Notes: a model not told the origin generated them from the sequence alone. A DNA stretch of 47,353 nt from Bacteroidaceae bacterium (GCA_011959205.1 BLLV01000002.1:1-47353); one strand, 5' to 3'. Positions 27,801 to 36,143 are shown, counted from the first letter of the stretch. Made by a program: numbers and translations.

Positions 27801-28052
27801 TGGCTTTCCTCCATCGGAACGGGTCATTCGCTTGATGCTGATATCGCTTTGCCCTGCGGCGGAACGTGCTGCCTGTCCGCCGGTCCAACCGACCGGCACT
27901 TCCACCTCGAACGTCAGGTAAGGGGAGATTCCCTGCCTGTGCTTGTCAAACGTATCGTCCACGCAGGACGACAGGACACAAGCGGCAGCGCATATCCACC
28001 CACCGACTGTGCGGAAGGATGCCGGACGAAATATAGAGAAAGTTCTCATCAT
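24849..28052 (-). CDS. Large fimbrillin-like lipoprotein, likely pilus tip or adhesin
   Basis: 1067 residues. A lipoprotein signal ends with the lipobox LSSC near residue 29. The N-terminal half has fimbrillin features: Arg-rich cleavage-type region (GGQAARSA), a stretch FAFGTDG, and the FSHALTAVTIKTG beta-strand block (about 255-268) with the ISGVYGEGTYQIG follow-on. The C-terminal 240 residues look like a FISUMP-type domain: YQWGRKDPMLPG, VFKTIYDPSPAGYKIPPPTAFSAF, FPATGLRD and the closing GFTLRPVRD. Such long multi-domain fimbrillins often cap the pilus; that role is inference. It is the last gene of the operon, 33 bases after the 413-residue fimbrillin. The middle is much more AT-rich than the ends. 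Confidence 0.75.
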   Translation of the reverse strand: MMRTFSIFRPASFRTVGGWICAAACVLSSCVDDTFDKHRQGISPYLTFEVEVPVGWTGGQAARSAAGQSDISIKRMTRSDGGKPLYLVTEISEAAADTAASGVISRGTPVDTRNFPGTFGLFAFGTDGASWTEGGTEKTSYENMEVKKGTNGVWMPQTETLWQWPGKGQIAFYAYSPRIGKSSPVLPPAEEPADGGDENAPAGEQELSFSYSVGEDNKPVLAYTVPSDVTKQIDLMTAHDTYAGDGSECAHLTFSHALTAVTIKTGAEMLKGTIKSVTISGVYGEGTYQIGADGWTIPQKAEKRDFVVTLGNDSKPDATNEEPDTDTGKGSGMYQDKDTPIVKDEYTFMMIPQKLEGAKLTVVFTDEFSKTEWTLTADLTGEWPMGKMVTYSINSTGIVVKPVVTWKINRDVLPNGGFKEADDPLNPNESVYGEEMTNEEKNAYFPVSGYLSGVEISASVQVIRESTGNEVTVPGLESFSIEYSVDEQQTWTKGNWISASSEEVRSNRTDSYKKGAIHLSPQPIFQTFNQKFNLIEKGTKEVYYDLVENSLFPDQKESANCYIVNSSGYYKFPAYYGNTYRNDANNERAYTYMPSDKHKEEDPNVQGFILKNFKNHNNQNVTSGKIDNVKDAVIVWQDSPDLVADVKLIEQNGEQWVGFYIGKETINQGNAVIAVRDDSSNILWSWHIWVTSSDWSTPQMASSENEEGQNFWFAPCNLGYCDSHGTNEARNIYVRFKVTMPDGSSQIVKNFGSESAGIPQPDEGVFTFVQPEIVASIAGDNTYYQWGRKDPMLPGVYNSEVIGNGAYSEELDMLNKMFYSTKQYRFTASESGRPIGDGIKYPNEFFIHKRPQSDTDNGGVDNRLRRHWHDGTQAYDQQTIMNFWNSQLNQNGINGTDEAPNFPNNIYVFKTIYDPSPAGYKIPPPTAFSAFSKKYGGHDKIGIADLHGELKTEEVDGRTILWKIKDANKKEFEFPATGLRDMGIRERKVEAGTWPAHSKLTFIATSGFVWSRNEDTKIETSSCLLFSIDYRNNTKKEHPVGNIYPTNNAYGFTLRPVRDHQHGAGTR

Positions 28053-28085
28053 GGTCTGTTATGTTGGTTCTTGTTGTTGGTATTC

Positions 28086-29327
28086 TTATTTCATGGATGG
28101 TTGTTCAACATCTTCTGCCTCTGTCCATCCTTCTACCTCTACAGTAAAGGAAATTGGCTCTTGTACTACCGGATGACCCGGATCAATACCTGGGGTTTCT
28201 TCCCCTCCATCCGGTAATCCAGGATCTGTAGGAGGAAGAATACCACCGCCACTGCCATTATAAAAAAAATCAAGCTTATAAATGTATTTCTTGCCTGATT
28301 CCCATTTACCCTCTGGTGCTGTAATAGGAACACAAGTATATCCGTATGCGTCTTCATCATATCCACCATTTTTAGGCTGGGGATATAACTGATGATGATG
28401 AAATGACTTGTCGTCGGCATCCTGAACAAAAGCATCACCAGCAGTGCCATGATCAATATATGATCCTTTATGATGTGACTCTATACGGCATAACATTACT
28501 ATATAGACCCCCTTATTGTCCATATTCTCATTCAATGTTACAATATTCTGTGGAAGCATCATCAGGCTATTTCCTTTTTTCGCTTCTTTTTTTTCATTGG
28601 TATACTCAGCCAGCAATCCTTGGTAAGTATCTGATAATTGTATCGCATCTGAAAATGATTCGCCATAAAACTGCTTTGAGGGGTTGTTGTCAAATTTCCA
28701 GCTCATGTAATTGTTTTCCGATGCTTTTGAATCATACCACAAATTACCTTCACTGTTCAAGTTTGCAATCCAGGCGCTTTTTATTTTCACATGCTTGTTA
28801 CCATCTCCACATTTAGCTCTTACTTCCACTTGCGACAACGCATGATGAAAATTCAACGGCACTGCTCCACTCGTTTTTTTAGACTTTGTATATGCCACAA
28901 CTAAATCCTTCTGATTAGAGGGCTCTTTATCGGGAGAAAAGTGTGAAAAATGCAAAGTACCACCATCATGCGTAGGTTTTCCAACCCCTTCAGGTCCATA
29001 GGCCCAGAATTCTATTTCCTCTGCATCGTCAGGCCACATAATTTCCTGTTCCAATTTATATATACCTGTTGAATTATCTTCACTTGCTTTTATTGCCAAT
29101 TTATGGTCTATAAATGGATTTTCACCTTTCGGATCCGTTTCGGCATGCACACGAAAACTTTCCAAATCGGCCACTCCGTTTATCACCTGAGCACGTGATG
29201 CCCCCACCTTGGTAGTAAACGTAATCTTCTCGCCCTGATAAGCCTCTTTCAACTCGTCGTTTGAACAAGAGACAAATGTCATGGAGAGCATCGCAACCAT
29301 TCCTGCTAATTTAATCTTTTTGCTCAT
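28086..29327 (-). CDS. Fimbrillin-family lipoprotein (Mfa1/FimA-like)
   Basis: 413 residues. The lipoprotein signal MSKKIKLAGMVAMLSMTFVSC ends at the acylated Cys21. The family layout is plain: mature N-terminus with ITFTTKVGASRAQ, giving an arginine near residue 45 where trypsin-like maturation would cut, then EFWAYGPEG (near 107-115) and NFHHALSQVEVRAKCGDG (about 160-177). The C-terminal portion has KYIYKLDFFYNG and a Pro/Gly-rich linker leading into a final VEVEGWTEAE strand. It is likely a shaft subunit of a type V pilus, exported through the lipoprotein route. It lies 31 bases after the DUF5119 gene. Confidence 0.82.
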   Translation of the reverse strand: MSKKIKLAGMVAMLSMTFVSCSNDELKEAYQGEKITFTTKVGASRAQVINGVADLESFRVHAETDPKGENPFIDHKLAIKASEDNSTGIYKLEQEIMWPDDAEEIEFWAYGPEGVGKPTHDGGTLHFSHFSPDKEPSNQKDLVVAYTKSKKTSGAVPLNFHHALSQVEVRAKCGDGNKHVKIKSAWIANLNSEGNLWYDSKASENNYMSWKFDNNPSKQFYGESFSDAIQLSDTYQGLLAEYTNEKKEAKKGNSLMMLPQNIVTLNENMDNKGVYIVMLCRIESHHKGSYIDHGTAGDAFVQDADDKSFHHHQLYPQPKNGGYDEDAYGYTCVPITAPEGKWESGKKYIYKLDFFYNGSGGGILPPTDPGLPDGGEETPGIDPGHPVVQEPISFTVEVEGWTEAEDVEQPSMK

Positions 29328-29358
29328 AATCTGTTGTTTTTTTGTTTATTGTTTTGCT

Positions 29359-30321
29359 TTAATTCATTCCAAGCTCTATCGTTATCTCCTCCCAACCCGA
29401 GATGGACGGGGACATTCCTTCTCCACCGCCCGAAGGAAGATTAATTTCGGCATCTATCACAATATGGATGGGTCCAGCATAGGAAGCGTCTTCACCCACA
29501 TGTATCTGATCGGTCACATCAAAATCGTAATATGTCTTGCCGGAAGTATAAACGGACAGAAAGTGTTGCCCCGTCTGCACCGGGCAATGGCCGAACACTT
29601 GGAAACGGGCCTCCAGCGTGTGATCGTCCGTGCGACGCAACGCAAACGGAACGGTAGCCGACATTCCCGAAGGCGCATTGTCCGCCAGGCGGAGTCCTTC
29701 CGCCATGCCGGTCAACGCCGCACTGACGCCCACCGCATCGGACATATTCTTGACATTGCGCAACTCCACCGTGCATTCCACCGCCATACGTGCCGGAGAC
29801 AGGGTAACCGACTGTCCGGACACGCCCGCCTGCACCTCCAGGTATTCGCACCGTCCGCCCCACACATCGCCCACGGTTCCACGCACAGGGGCTTCACCGG
29901 TATCTCCCGGCCGGGGCGGCGCCCCCAGCGCCCCACGATCCATCGGTTCCAGAAGCGACTGCTCCAACGACACAATCTCGTAGCCGGCATAAGTATCTCC
30001 GCGCTCGTCCATTCTCTCTATGTCGTTATTGTGAAACAAAATTTTGTACTCGCCTGCGGGAACACGCACCTTTCCTCCCTTTATCAGACCGCGTCCGGTC
30101 TCTCCCTTACGGGCCGGAGAGAATTCGCACCGGTAGCATTGCCTGCCATCCTCCACCCGGAAGAACTGCACCACCATGGCTACAGGATCGGCATCGGGCG
30201 CATGGCTCCAGTCGAACACCACATCCACGTCCACCATGTGCGAATGGTTCATACACAGTTCCTTGTGATCGCACGAACATATCCCCAGCATACATGCCAC
30301 CATTATAATAAGGTATTTCAT
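29359..30321 (-). CDS. DUF5119 lipoprotein, fimbrial anchor-type
   Basis: 320 residues. The signal MKYLIIMVACMLGICSC ends in a lipobox, giving an acylated Cys. The DUF5119 core is visible: HKELCMNHSHMVDVDVVFDWSHAPDADP, KVRVPAGEYKILFHNNDIE, then YAGYEIVSLEQSLL. DUF5119 proteins are found with fimbrillin genes in Bacteroidetes and probably belong to the Mfa2/FimB-like anchor class. Start and preceding stop overlap by ATGA (30318-30321), coupling it to the DUF3575 gene. Coding sequence is very GC-rich here (one 60-base row, 29881-29940, has 46 G/C). Confidence 0.8.
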   Translation of the reverse strand: MKYLIIMVACMLGICSCDHKELCMNHSHMVDVDVVFDWSHAPDADPVAMVVQFFRVEDGRQCYRCEFSPARKGETGRGLIKGGKVRVPAGEYKILFHNNDIERMDERGDTYAGYEIVSLEQSLLEPMDRGALGAPPRPGDTGEAPVRGTVGDVWGGRCEYLEVQAGVSGQSVTLSPARMAVECTVELRNVKNMSDAVGVSAALTGMAEGLRLADNAPSGMSATVPFALRRTDDHTLEARFQVFGHCPVQTGQHFLSVYTSGKTYYDFDVTDQIHVGEDASYAGPIHIVIDAEINLPSGGGEGMSPSISGWEEITIELGMN

Positions 30322-31022
30322 CGATCACCTCCTTTCCGCACGCTGCGTCCACCGATGTACCACACCAGCGACACTTCCGCCCGGGTGGGGCCGAACCATT
30401 CCTTACGGTGGGTGGAATCCCACACATAGCAGTCGTCCTCAGGACGATATTTCATATAATCGCCTTGCAGATAGCCCACTCCCAATGTGAAGTCGATATT
30501 GAAATGACGCCCCACAGGCAGTGAATACCCGTAGGACACGCCTGCCGCCCAGCTCCAGCGGTCTCCCATATAGCCGCGGCCGCCCCATTCCACATCATAG
30601 GTCAGCATCTGCCCGTATACCCCCACATGGTGTCCACACATCAGCGAACGAGATGTACGACGGGGGGAGAACCAGCGGCGCACCTCCACATCACCGCCAT
30701 ATACACGCCAAAAGCGGTGAGAGGTATTCCGGCTCCACCAGGCATACATCCAGTCAGCTCCCACAGACCAGCCGGATCCCAAAGATACCTCCAGCCCGAT
30801 ATTGGGCACGGCAACCGCATCATAAAGCATGTTGGTTTTTAACAAGACAACAGATTTCCGGTCCTCATTGCCACCCATCTCAGAAGAGGAAAGACGGGGT
30901 TGTCCGGATTGCCTTGGCATACATACAGAATCAAGACCCATACATCCATCATGGGCCGACATATTAAACCAGAGAAATAGCATCAAATGACACACAGCAA
31001 GCGTCCTTTGCACAGAATTCAT
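30318..31022 (-). CDS. DUF3575 outer-membrane-type protein of the fimbrial operon
   Basis: 234 residues, first gene of the operon. A signal peptide at the N-terminus ends near MSAHDG. The DUF3575 domain starts at VVLLKTNMLYDAVAVPNIGLEVSLGSGWSVGADWMYAWW and continues through RRWFSPR, GHHVGVYGQML, WSWAAGVSYGYSLPVGRHFNIDFTLGVGYLQGDY and a final VSLVWYIGG. The alternating aromatic strands fit a small outer-membrane beta-barrel. DUF3575 genes commonly open Bacteroidetes fimbrial operons. The exact role in assembly is unknown. No clean TAnnTTTG promoter is seen upstream; TTCCTTTG at 31063-31070 on the minus strand, with a TTTG 16 bp upstream, is the best guess. Confidence 0.8.
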   Translation of the reverse strand: MNSVQRTLAVCHLMLFLWFNMSAHDGCMGLDSVCMPRQSGQPRLSSSEMGGNEDRKSVVLLKTNMLYDAVAVPNIGLEVSLGSGWSVGADWMYAWWSRNTSHRFWRVYGGDVEVRRWFSPRRTSRSLMCGHHVGVYGQMLTYDVEWGGRGYMGDRWSWAAGVSYGYSLPVGRHFNIDFTLGVGYLQGDYMKYRPEDDCYVWDSTHRKEWFGPTRAEVSLVWYIGGRSVRKGGDR

Positions 31023-31128
31023 AAGACTAATTTAATTAGCGTTAAACAGTGTTGTGCTTTTTTATGCAAAGGAAAATAAATAGAAAATACAAAGCAAGTA
31101 TTTTAACCATTTTTTATCTCACTTCCGC

Positions 31129-32547
31129 TCATTCCATCTGCTCCTTCGGCCAGTTCACCAAATACAAGATTTCCGTAGCACGAGTGAAAGCCGTATACAG
31201 CCAACGGAAATAATCCGGAGTCAGCATATCCTCCGTCATATATCCCTGATCCAAAAAGACCCGTTTCCACTGGCCACCCTGTGCTTTGTGGCAAGTAACA
31301 GCATACGCATATTTCACTTGCAGAGCATTGTAATGAGGGTCAGCCTTCATTTTCTTCATCCGCTCACGCTTCACGGCAATATCGGCATAATCCTCCAATA
31401 CCGAATAAAACAGTTTGTCGTTCAATTCCTTGGGCAATGCAGGCGTGTCAGTGTGCAAGGTATCCAACAACAGTTTTACCTCCAGTTCCATATCATCATA
31501 GTCGGGAAAAGCCAGCACCACATCGGCAAAACGAAAGCCGTACGCCTCGCGCGTACGGCACACCCTGCGCACCACCGCTATGTCGCCATTGGCTATGAAA
31601 TCCATCTCCTTGCAGCCCTCCGTCCAAAAATAATTGTTCTTCGCCACCATCAGCAGGTCGCCGCTGTTCAGTTCATCCTCACGATACAGAATGGTGTTCC
31701 TTATACCTCTATTATATATATTCGCCCGCTTATTGGAACGACAAACCACAATCGTTTCATCCATACCCGTCTGGCCGTAACAATCATTAATCACCTCGAT
31801 CAACTCGCTACCGGAAACGGTCCGGATATCCGGAAACCCTTCCACACGGACAGAAGGCAAAGTAAAAAAATCCTCCTCGGAAATGTAACGTCGCAGTTCC
31901 GTCGCATTCCAAAGAATGCCCGAGTCATGCATCTGGCGGACTACCTCGGTGAGCTGTGCCTCATATACTTCCATACCATACCCGCGCAACCTGTCGGCCG
32001 AAAGAGCCGGACTCTCCTCCTCTCCTACCGGAGGAAGCTGCGCCGTATCCCCTATCAACATCAGGCGGCAACCTGTCCCGCTATATACATATTGAATCAA
32101 GTCATCCAACAAACGGCCTGTACCAAAGACCGCCCCCGACAATCCGTCATTGGCGATCATCGATGCCTCATCCACAATAAACAAAGTATGCTGATGCAGG
32201 TTATCATCCAAAGAAAAGTTGTCCAGATCATTCGAAAAGTTACGCTGGCGGTAAATTTTCTTATGAATCGTATAGGCCGGATGCTGTGCATAATGCGAAA
32301 AAACTTTGGCCGCCCTGCCTGTCGGAGCAAGCAAGACACACTTTTGCTGTAACTGATCCAAGGTCTTTACCAATGCCCCGATAAGAGATGTTTTACCCGT
32401 TCCGGCATATCCCTTTAAGAGAAAAACCGAGTCCGATTGGCGGGAAAAGAGAAAATCTGCTAAAAAATTAACAGCTTTTTCTTGCTCTAAAGTTGGTTTA
32501 TATAGAAAATTTCCCTTAATTTGCTGCACTAAATAACTATTAATCAT
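31129..32547 (-). CDS. RecD-like ATP-dependent DNA helicase (SF1B)
   Basis: 472 residues. Walker A is GYAGTGKTS (residues about 45-53), Walker B/DExx is IVDEASM, and a further motif is LIGDTAQLPPVG. The C-terminal UvrD-like 2B part has YAVTCHKAQGGQWKRVFLD and RWLYTAFTRATE, the motifs V and VI that bind DNA and ATP. The protein lacks the N-terminal domain of the longer RecD2 type and is not next to recB or recC, so it is a stand-alone 5'-3' helicase of the type annotated AAA family ATPase/Exonuclease V alpha-like. The next gene downstream is the fimbrial operon, probably under separate control. Confidence 0.9.
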   Translation of the reverse strand: MINSYLVQQIKGNFLYKPTLEQEKAVNFLADFLFSRQSDSVFLLKGYAGTGKTSLIGALVKTLDQLQQKCVLLAPTGRAAKVFSHYAQHPAYTIHKKIYRQRNFSNDLDNFSLDDNLHQHTLFIVDEASMIANDGLSGAVFGTGRLLDDLIQYVYSGTGCRLMLIGDTAQLPPVGEEESPALSADRLRGYGMEVYEAQLTEVVRQMHDSGILWNATELRRYISEEDFFTLPSVRVEGFPDIRTVSGSELIEVINDCYGQTGMDETIVVCRSNKRANIYNRGIRNTILYREDELNSGDLLMVAKNNYFWTEGCKEMDFIANGDIAVVRRVCRTREAYGFRFADVVLAFPDYDDMELEVKLLLDTLHTDTPALPKELNDKLFYSVLEDYADIAVKRERMKKMKADPHYNALQVKYAYAVTCHKAQGGQWKRVFLDQGYMTEDMLTPDYFRWLYTAFTRATEILYLVNWPKEQME

Positions 32548-32573
32548 AATTGCGTAATAAAAAGTTCCTTGAA

Positions 32574-32607
32574 TTGTGCGTTATTAGATTTATTTGTTTT
32601 ATTTTTG
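32574..32607 (+). promoter_or_regulatory. Promoter of the pseudopilin-like/DUF3822/rsmD unit
   Basis: TATTTTTG at 32600-32607 is an exact -7 box; TTGTG at 32574-32578 is a plausible -33 about 21 bp upstream. It lies 37 bases before the start codon. Confidence 0.6.
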
Positions 32608-32644
32608 CGATGCGAATATAAACTAAAAAAAACACATATTTATC

Positions 32645-33331
32645 ATGAAAACAGTTATTAATATTGTATTGGCTGCTTGCGTTATCGGTTTGATATACGT
32701 TTGCTATGGCAGTATCATGGGACCGATCAACTTCGATAATGCTAAAAAAGCTAGAGAGAAACAAGTTGTTGCACGATTGATTGACATCCGTAAGGCGCAG
32801 TTGGAATACCGTAATCTGCACAACGGACAATACACTGCAAGTTTCGACACCTTGATTGATTTCGTCAAAACCGCAAAACTTCCGTTTGTAAAGAAAGAAG
32901 GAGTTTTGTCTGATACACAGCTGGAAGCCGGCATGACTGAAAAGAAAGCTATGGCAATTATCAACAAAGCCAAAAAAACAGGTAACTGGAAAGAAGTTGA
33001 GAAAGAAGGTTTGATGAACTTCAAACGTGATACTTTATGGGTTGCCGTAACAGATACCATCTACGCTCCGGGATTCAATGCAGACTCTCTGAGATATGTT
33101 CCTTTCGGAAACGGTACACAGTTTGAAATGGCTATCCGCAACGATACGACAAAATCAGGTGCTCCTTTGCATTTATTCCAAGCTCAAACTCCCTATGAAA
33201 CATATTTGGGTGGTTTGAATGCACAAGAATTAGCTAACCTTAAAGACCTTCAAACCAAACTGGGTAAATATTGCGGTTTAAGAGTGGGTGATATCGAACA
33301 GCCTAACAATAACGCAGGTAACTGGGAATAA
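32645..33331 (+). CDS. Single-pass membrane protein with pseudopilin-like helix
   Basis: 228 residues of unknown function, conserved in Bacteroidetes as far as I can recall. An N-terminal membrane helix (about 4-26) runs into a long amphipathic helix, REKQVVARLIDIRKAQLEYR, followed by NGQYTASFDTLIDFVK. That is the pattern of GspG-type pseudopilins, but there is no prepilin peptidase site and no secretion genes nearby. The remainder is a soluble alpha/beta domain with VAVTDTIYAPGFNADSLRYVPFG and a C-terminal NNNAGNWE. DUF3822 starts three bases after it, so the two are cotranscribed with rsmD. Confidence 0.7.
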   Translation: MKTVINIVLAACVIGLIYVCYGSIMGPINFDNAKKAREKQVVARLIDIRKAQLEYRNLHNGQYTASFDTLIDFVKTAKLPFVKKEGVLSDTQLEAGMTEKKAMAIINKAKKTGNWKEVEKEGLMNFKRDTLWVAVTDTIYAPGFNADSLRYVPFGNGTQFEMAIRNDTTKSGAPLHLFQAQTPYETYLGGLNAQELANLKDLQTKLGKYCGLRVGDIEQPNNNAGNWE

Positions 33332-33333
33332 GA

Positions 33334-34152
33334 ATGACTGAACATATCGATTTTACAAAATCGGAACAATATACATTATCCATCCGCCTCAGTGCGGATG
33401 GATTTTCTTTTTCTATCTATAACCCACTGACAGATAATGATTTCTGCTTTGTTCCGTATCCTGTCAATGCCGGACACTCCGTAACGGTTAATCTAAAGAA
33501 AATGTTGACTAAAACAGAAATTTCAAAACACCCGTACAAAAAAGTCAACATACTGTATGATTCACCCCGCTTCACACCTATTCCTTTGGAACTATTCGAA
33601 GACGAACAAACAGATACTATTTTCTATCATAATTTTTCTAAAGGAAATAACGAGATTGTACTTTGCAATGTTTTAGGAAAAAGTAATGTGGTGATACTTT
33701 TCGCTATGGACAAACATACGCATTTATTACTGACCGAACATTTTCCTACAGCTCGTTTCTTTTCCACCGCCAGCCCACTGACTGAATATTTCGCCCGGAA
33801 AAGTCGGTTGGGCAACAGTCGGAAACTATATACACACATACGCGAGCAACAAATGGAAGTTTTTTGTTTTGACAAGGGCAACTTATTACTGATCAACTCA
33901 TTTCCATGCAAACAAACCACAGACCGTGTGTATTACCTATTATATATATGGCAACAATTAAATTATAATCAGGAAAGAGACGAACTGCACTTGACAGGAA
34001 AATTAGAGGATAAAGAAGAATTAATGAAAGAATTACGCAACTATTTACGCCAAGTATTCATCATCAACCCTAAAGCGGAATTCAACCGCTCCGAGATAAG
34101 TAAAATAGAAGAGATACCTTTTGACATGCAAACCTTATTATTATGCGAGTAA
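33334..34152 (+). CDS. DUF3822 family protein
   Basis: 272 residues, cytoplasmic by appearance. It opens with TLSIRLSADGFSFSIYNP, the characteristic first strand of this Bacteroidetes family, and continues with the motif SPRFTPIPLELF near residues 72-83. The fold is thought to be related to actin-like ATPases, with poor sequence signals. Its function is unknown. Gene order with rsmD immediately after is conserved as far as I recall. It overlaps rsmD by ten bases (34143-34152). Confidence 0.85.
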   Translation: MTEHIDFTKSEQYTLSIRLSADGFSFSIYNPLTDNDFCFVPYPVNAGHSVTVNLKKMLTKTEISKHPYKKVNILYDSPRFTPIPLELFEDEQTDTIFYHNFSKGNNEIVLCNVLGKSNVVILFAMDKHTHLLLTEHFPTARFFSTASPLTEYFARKSRLGNSRKLYTHIREQQMEVFCFDKGNLLLINSFPCKQTTDRVYYLLYIWQQLNYNQERDELHLTGKLEDKEELMKELRNYLRQVFIINPKAEFNRSEISKIEEIPFDMQTLLLCE

Positions 34153-34703
34153 TCAGCGGTATATACAAACGACGCCGTTTCGACGTGCCTCATACGTTCA
34201 AAGCACGTCCCACAACGGATTTTGCCAAAGAGAACCTTTTCAATGTATTAAGTAACAATTATTTTGACTTCGAGGACGGAGTTACAGCCTTAGACCTTTT
34301 TGCCGGTACGGGTAGTATCAGTATAGAACTGGTTTCACGCGGTTGCGACCGGGTTATCTCAGTAGAGAAAGACCCCCAGCACCTTTCTTTCATCGCAAAG
34401 ATAATGCGCGAGGTAAAGACCGACAAATGTTTTCCGATCCGCACGGACGTCTTTAAATTCATAGACAAATGCAGCGAACAGTTTGATTTCATCTTTGCCG
34501 ATCCTCCATACGCTTTGAAGGATCTGGAAAGCATCCCCGCCCGTATTTTCGAAAGTGGGATTTTAAAGGAAGACGGACTGCTGGTGCTGGAACATGGGAA
34601 AGAGAATCATTTTGAAGATGATCCCCATTTTATCGAGCGCCGTGTATATGGCAGTGTGAATTTCTCGTTCTTCAGAGCAATGGTGCCAGCAGACGGACAA
34701 TAG
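34143..34703 (+). CDS. rsmD: 16S rRNA (guanine966-N2)-methyltransferase RsmD
   Basis: 186 residues. RsmD methylates G966 in the 30S head. The start MRVISGIYKRRRFDVP is typical, followed by RPTTDFAKENLFNVL. The SAM loop is ALDLFAGTGSISIE (about 48-61), and the catalytic motif IV is FADPPYAL (near 118-125). It ends opposite cardiolipin synthase, the two genes overlapping by 32 bases tail to tail. It is the third gene of the run starting at 32645. Confidence 0.94.
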   Translation: MRVISGIYKRRRFDVPHTFKARPTTDFAKENLFNVLSNNYFDFEDGVTALDLFAGTGSISIELVSRGCDRVISVEKDPQHLSFIAKIMREVKTDKCFPIRTDVFKFIDKCSEQFDFIFADPPYALKDLESIPARIFESGILKEDGLLVLEHGKENHFEDDPHFIERRVYGSVNFSFFRAMVPADGQ

Positions 34704-36108
34704 ATTCTTGCGCTTTTTGATACCAAGGACGCTTCATCCATGTTTTTCTCTGTAGCAGGATGGCGTCCTTCTGATCTTGCAGAAAGATGCCTTTCAGCAT
34801 CAGTGCCGAAGCCGGATCATACATAAATGCATTCACTTCAAAATTATGCTCAAAGCTGCGGAAATCCATATTGGTGGAGCCTACCGTGGAGAGGATATCA
34901 TCACTGACCATCAACTTGGAATGTAAAAAACCTTTCTGATAAAGGTAAATCCTGACCCCTGCACGCATGATATCGTCCAGATAGGACAACGAACCTAAAT
35001 GCGTAATCCATGTATCGGCACGCGCCGGTATCATAATGCGAACATCCACACCTGCCAAGGCTGCCGTTTTCAATGCCATCAGAATAGGTTCGGTAGGCAA
35101 CAGGTAAGGGGTTTGTATATAAAAATATTTCCGAGAACTACTGATAGCGATCAGCAGCCCCTGCATGATATCCCGCCATGCGCCCACGGGATCGGAGGTA
35201 ACAATCTGTATCAGAGCCTTTCCAAAGATTCCAACTTCGGGGAAATAGCGGGAGGAAGTTATAAGAGTACGGTCTACCACATACCAATCGGTCAGAAAAG
35301 CAGTCTGCAAGCCATATACCGCCTTTCCCTCTATCTTAATGTGAGTATCCCGCCATATTCCCCATGGAAAGCCTTTCATGTAACGTAAAGCTATGTTCAT
35401 TCCTCCCGTATAAGCCACACAGCCGTCGATTACGACTATTTTACGGTGATTACGATAATTTACCTTACTGGTAAATAAAGGGAAACGGACTTTCAAGAAA
35501 CTGCGTGCTTCGATACCCGCCCCCCGCATTTCATCAAAAAAAGCATGGGGAACTTTCCAGCAGCCCACATCGTCATACAGCAGACGCACTTCCACCCCCT
35601 GACGTGCTTTATCTATCAACAAATCGCGCAGCAACCTGCCTACCGGATCATCCTCAAAAATATAGAACTGCAAATGGATATGGTGCTTTGCCTTACTGAC
35701 CTCTTTCATCAATGAATACAGCATGGAGTACCCATCCGTAAAGACTTCCACCGCATTTCCTTCAAAGGGCAACGCATTATTCACCTTCCGGAAAAAACGT
35801 ATCAACTGGTGCTGCTCGTCAGGATGCTTAAACGCCTTTTGTGCTTGATACTCCGCCATGGGACGTTTGATAAGACGAGTGAATCCTTTCTTGCCGATCA
35901 GTTTCTCCTTACGCGTGCTCCTGCCGAAGAAGAAATAGAACACAAGTCCCACAAGGGGTAGAAAAAAGAGCACAAGCACCCATGCCATTGTTTTAACCGG
36001 ATTACGATTATCAAGTATCACTATAAAGATAGTGCCGATGATAATCACCAAATAAAGCACGTTAAAAGCAACAGTAAAGATTTCATTAAAGATACTCCAC
36101 TCTACCAT
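34672..36108 (-). CDS. cls: Cardiolipin synthase (phospholipase D type)
   Basis: 478 residues, close to the usual Cls length. Two N-terminal membrane helices (about 10-32 and 38-62) precede two PLD domains. The HKD motifs are HRKIVVIDGCVAYTGGMN (about 220-237) and HSKLMVSDDILSTVGSTNMD (about 396-415). It joins two phosphatidylglycerols, or phosphatidylglycerol and another phospholipid, into cardiolipin at the inner membrane. It overlaps the 3' end of rsmD on the other strand. The gene stands alone; the terminator before it belongs to the upstream barrel protein. Confidence 0.94.
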   Translation of the reverse strand: MVEWSIFNEIFTVAFNVLYLVIIIGTIFIVILDNRNPVKTMAWVLVLFFLPLVGLVFYFFFGRSTRKEKLIGKKGFTRLIKRPMAEYQAQKAFKHPDEQHQLIRFFRKVNNALPFEGNAVEVFTDGYSMLYSLMKEVSKAKHHIHLQFYIFEDDPVGRLLRDLLIDKARQGVEVRLLYDDVGCWKVPHAFFDEMRGAGIEARSFLKVRFPLFTSKVNYRNHRKIVVIDGCVAYTGGMNIALRYMKGFPWGIWRDTHIKIEGKAVYGLQTAFLTDWYVVDRTLITSSRYFPEVGIFGKALIQIVTSDPVGAWRDIMQGLLIAISSSRKYFYIQTPYLLPTEPILMALKTAALAGVDVRIMIPARADTWITHLGSLSYLDDIMRAGVRIYLYQKGFLHSKLMVSDDILSTVGSTNMDFRSFEHNFEVNAFMYDPASALMLKGIFLQDQKDAILLQRKTWMKRPWYQKAQESIVRLLAPLL

Positions 36109-36143
36109 ATAAATCCAAGTAGTTTACTTATAAACAAACTTAT

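Noticed and set aside
29281..30429. 382-residue plus-strand frame rich in His and Arg
   Set aside because: It is a shadow of the GC-rich DUF5119 and DUF3575 genes on the other strand.
31023..31128. Invertible promoter of the fimbrial operon
   Set aside because: Only a short CTAATTTAATTAG dyad is present; no pair of separated inverted repeats flanks a promoter, and no invertase gene is nearby.
31288..32352. 354-residue plus-strand frame
   Set aside because: It is antisense to the RecD-like helicase with complete motifs, and reads as low-complexity noise.
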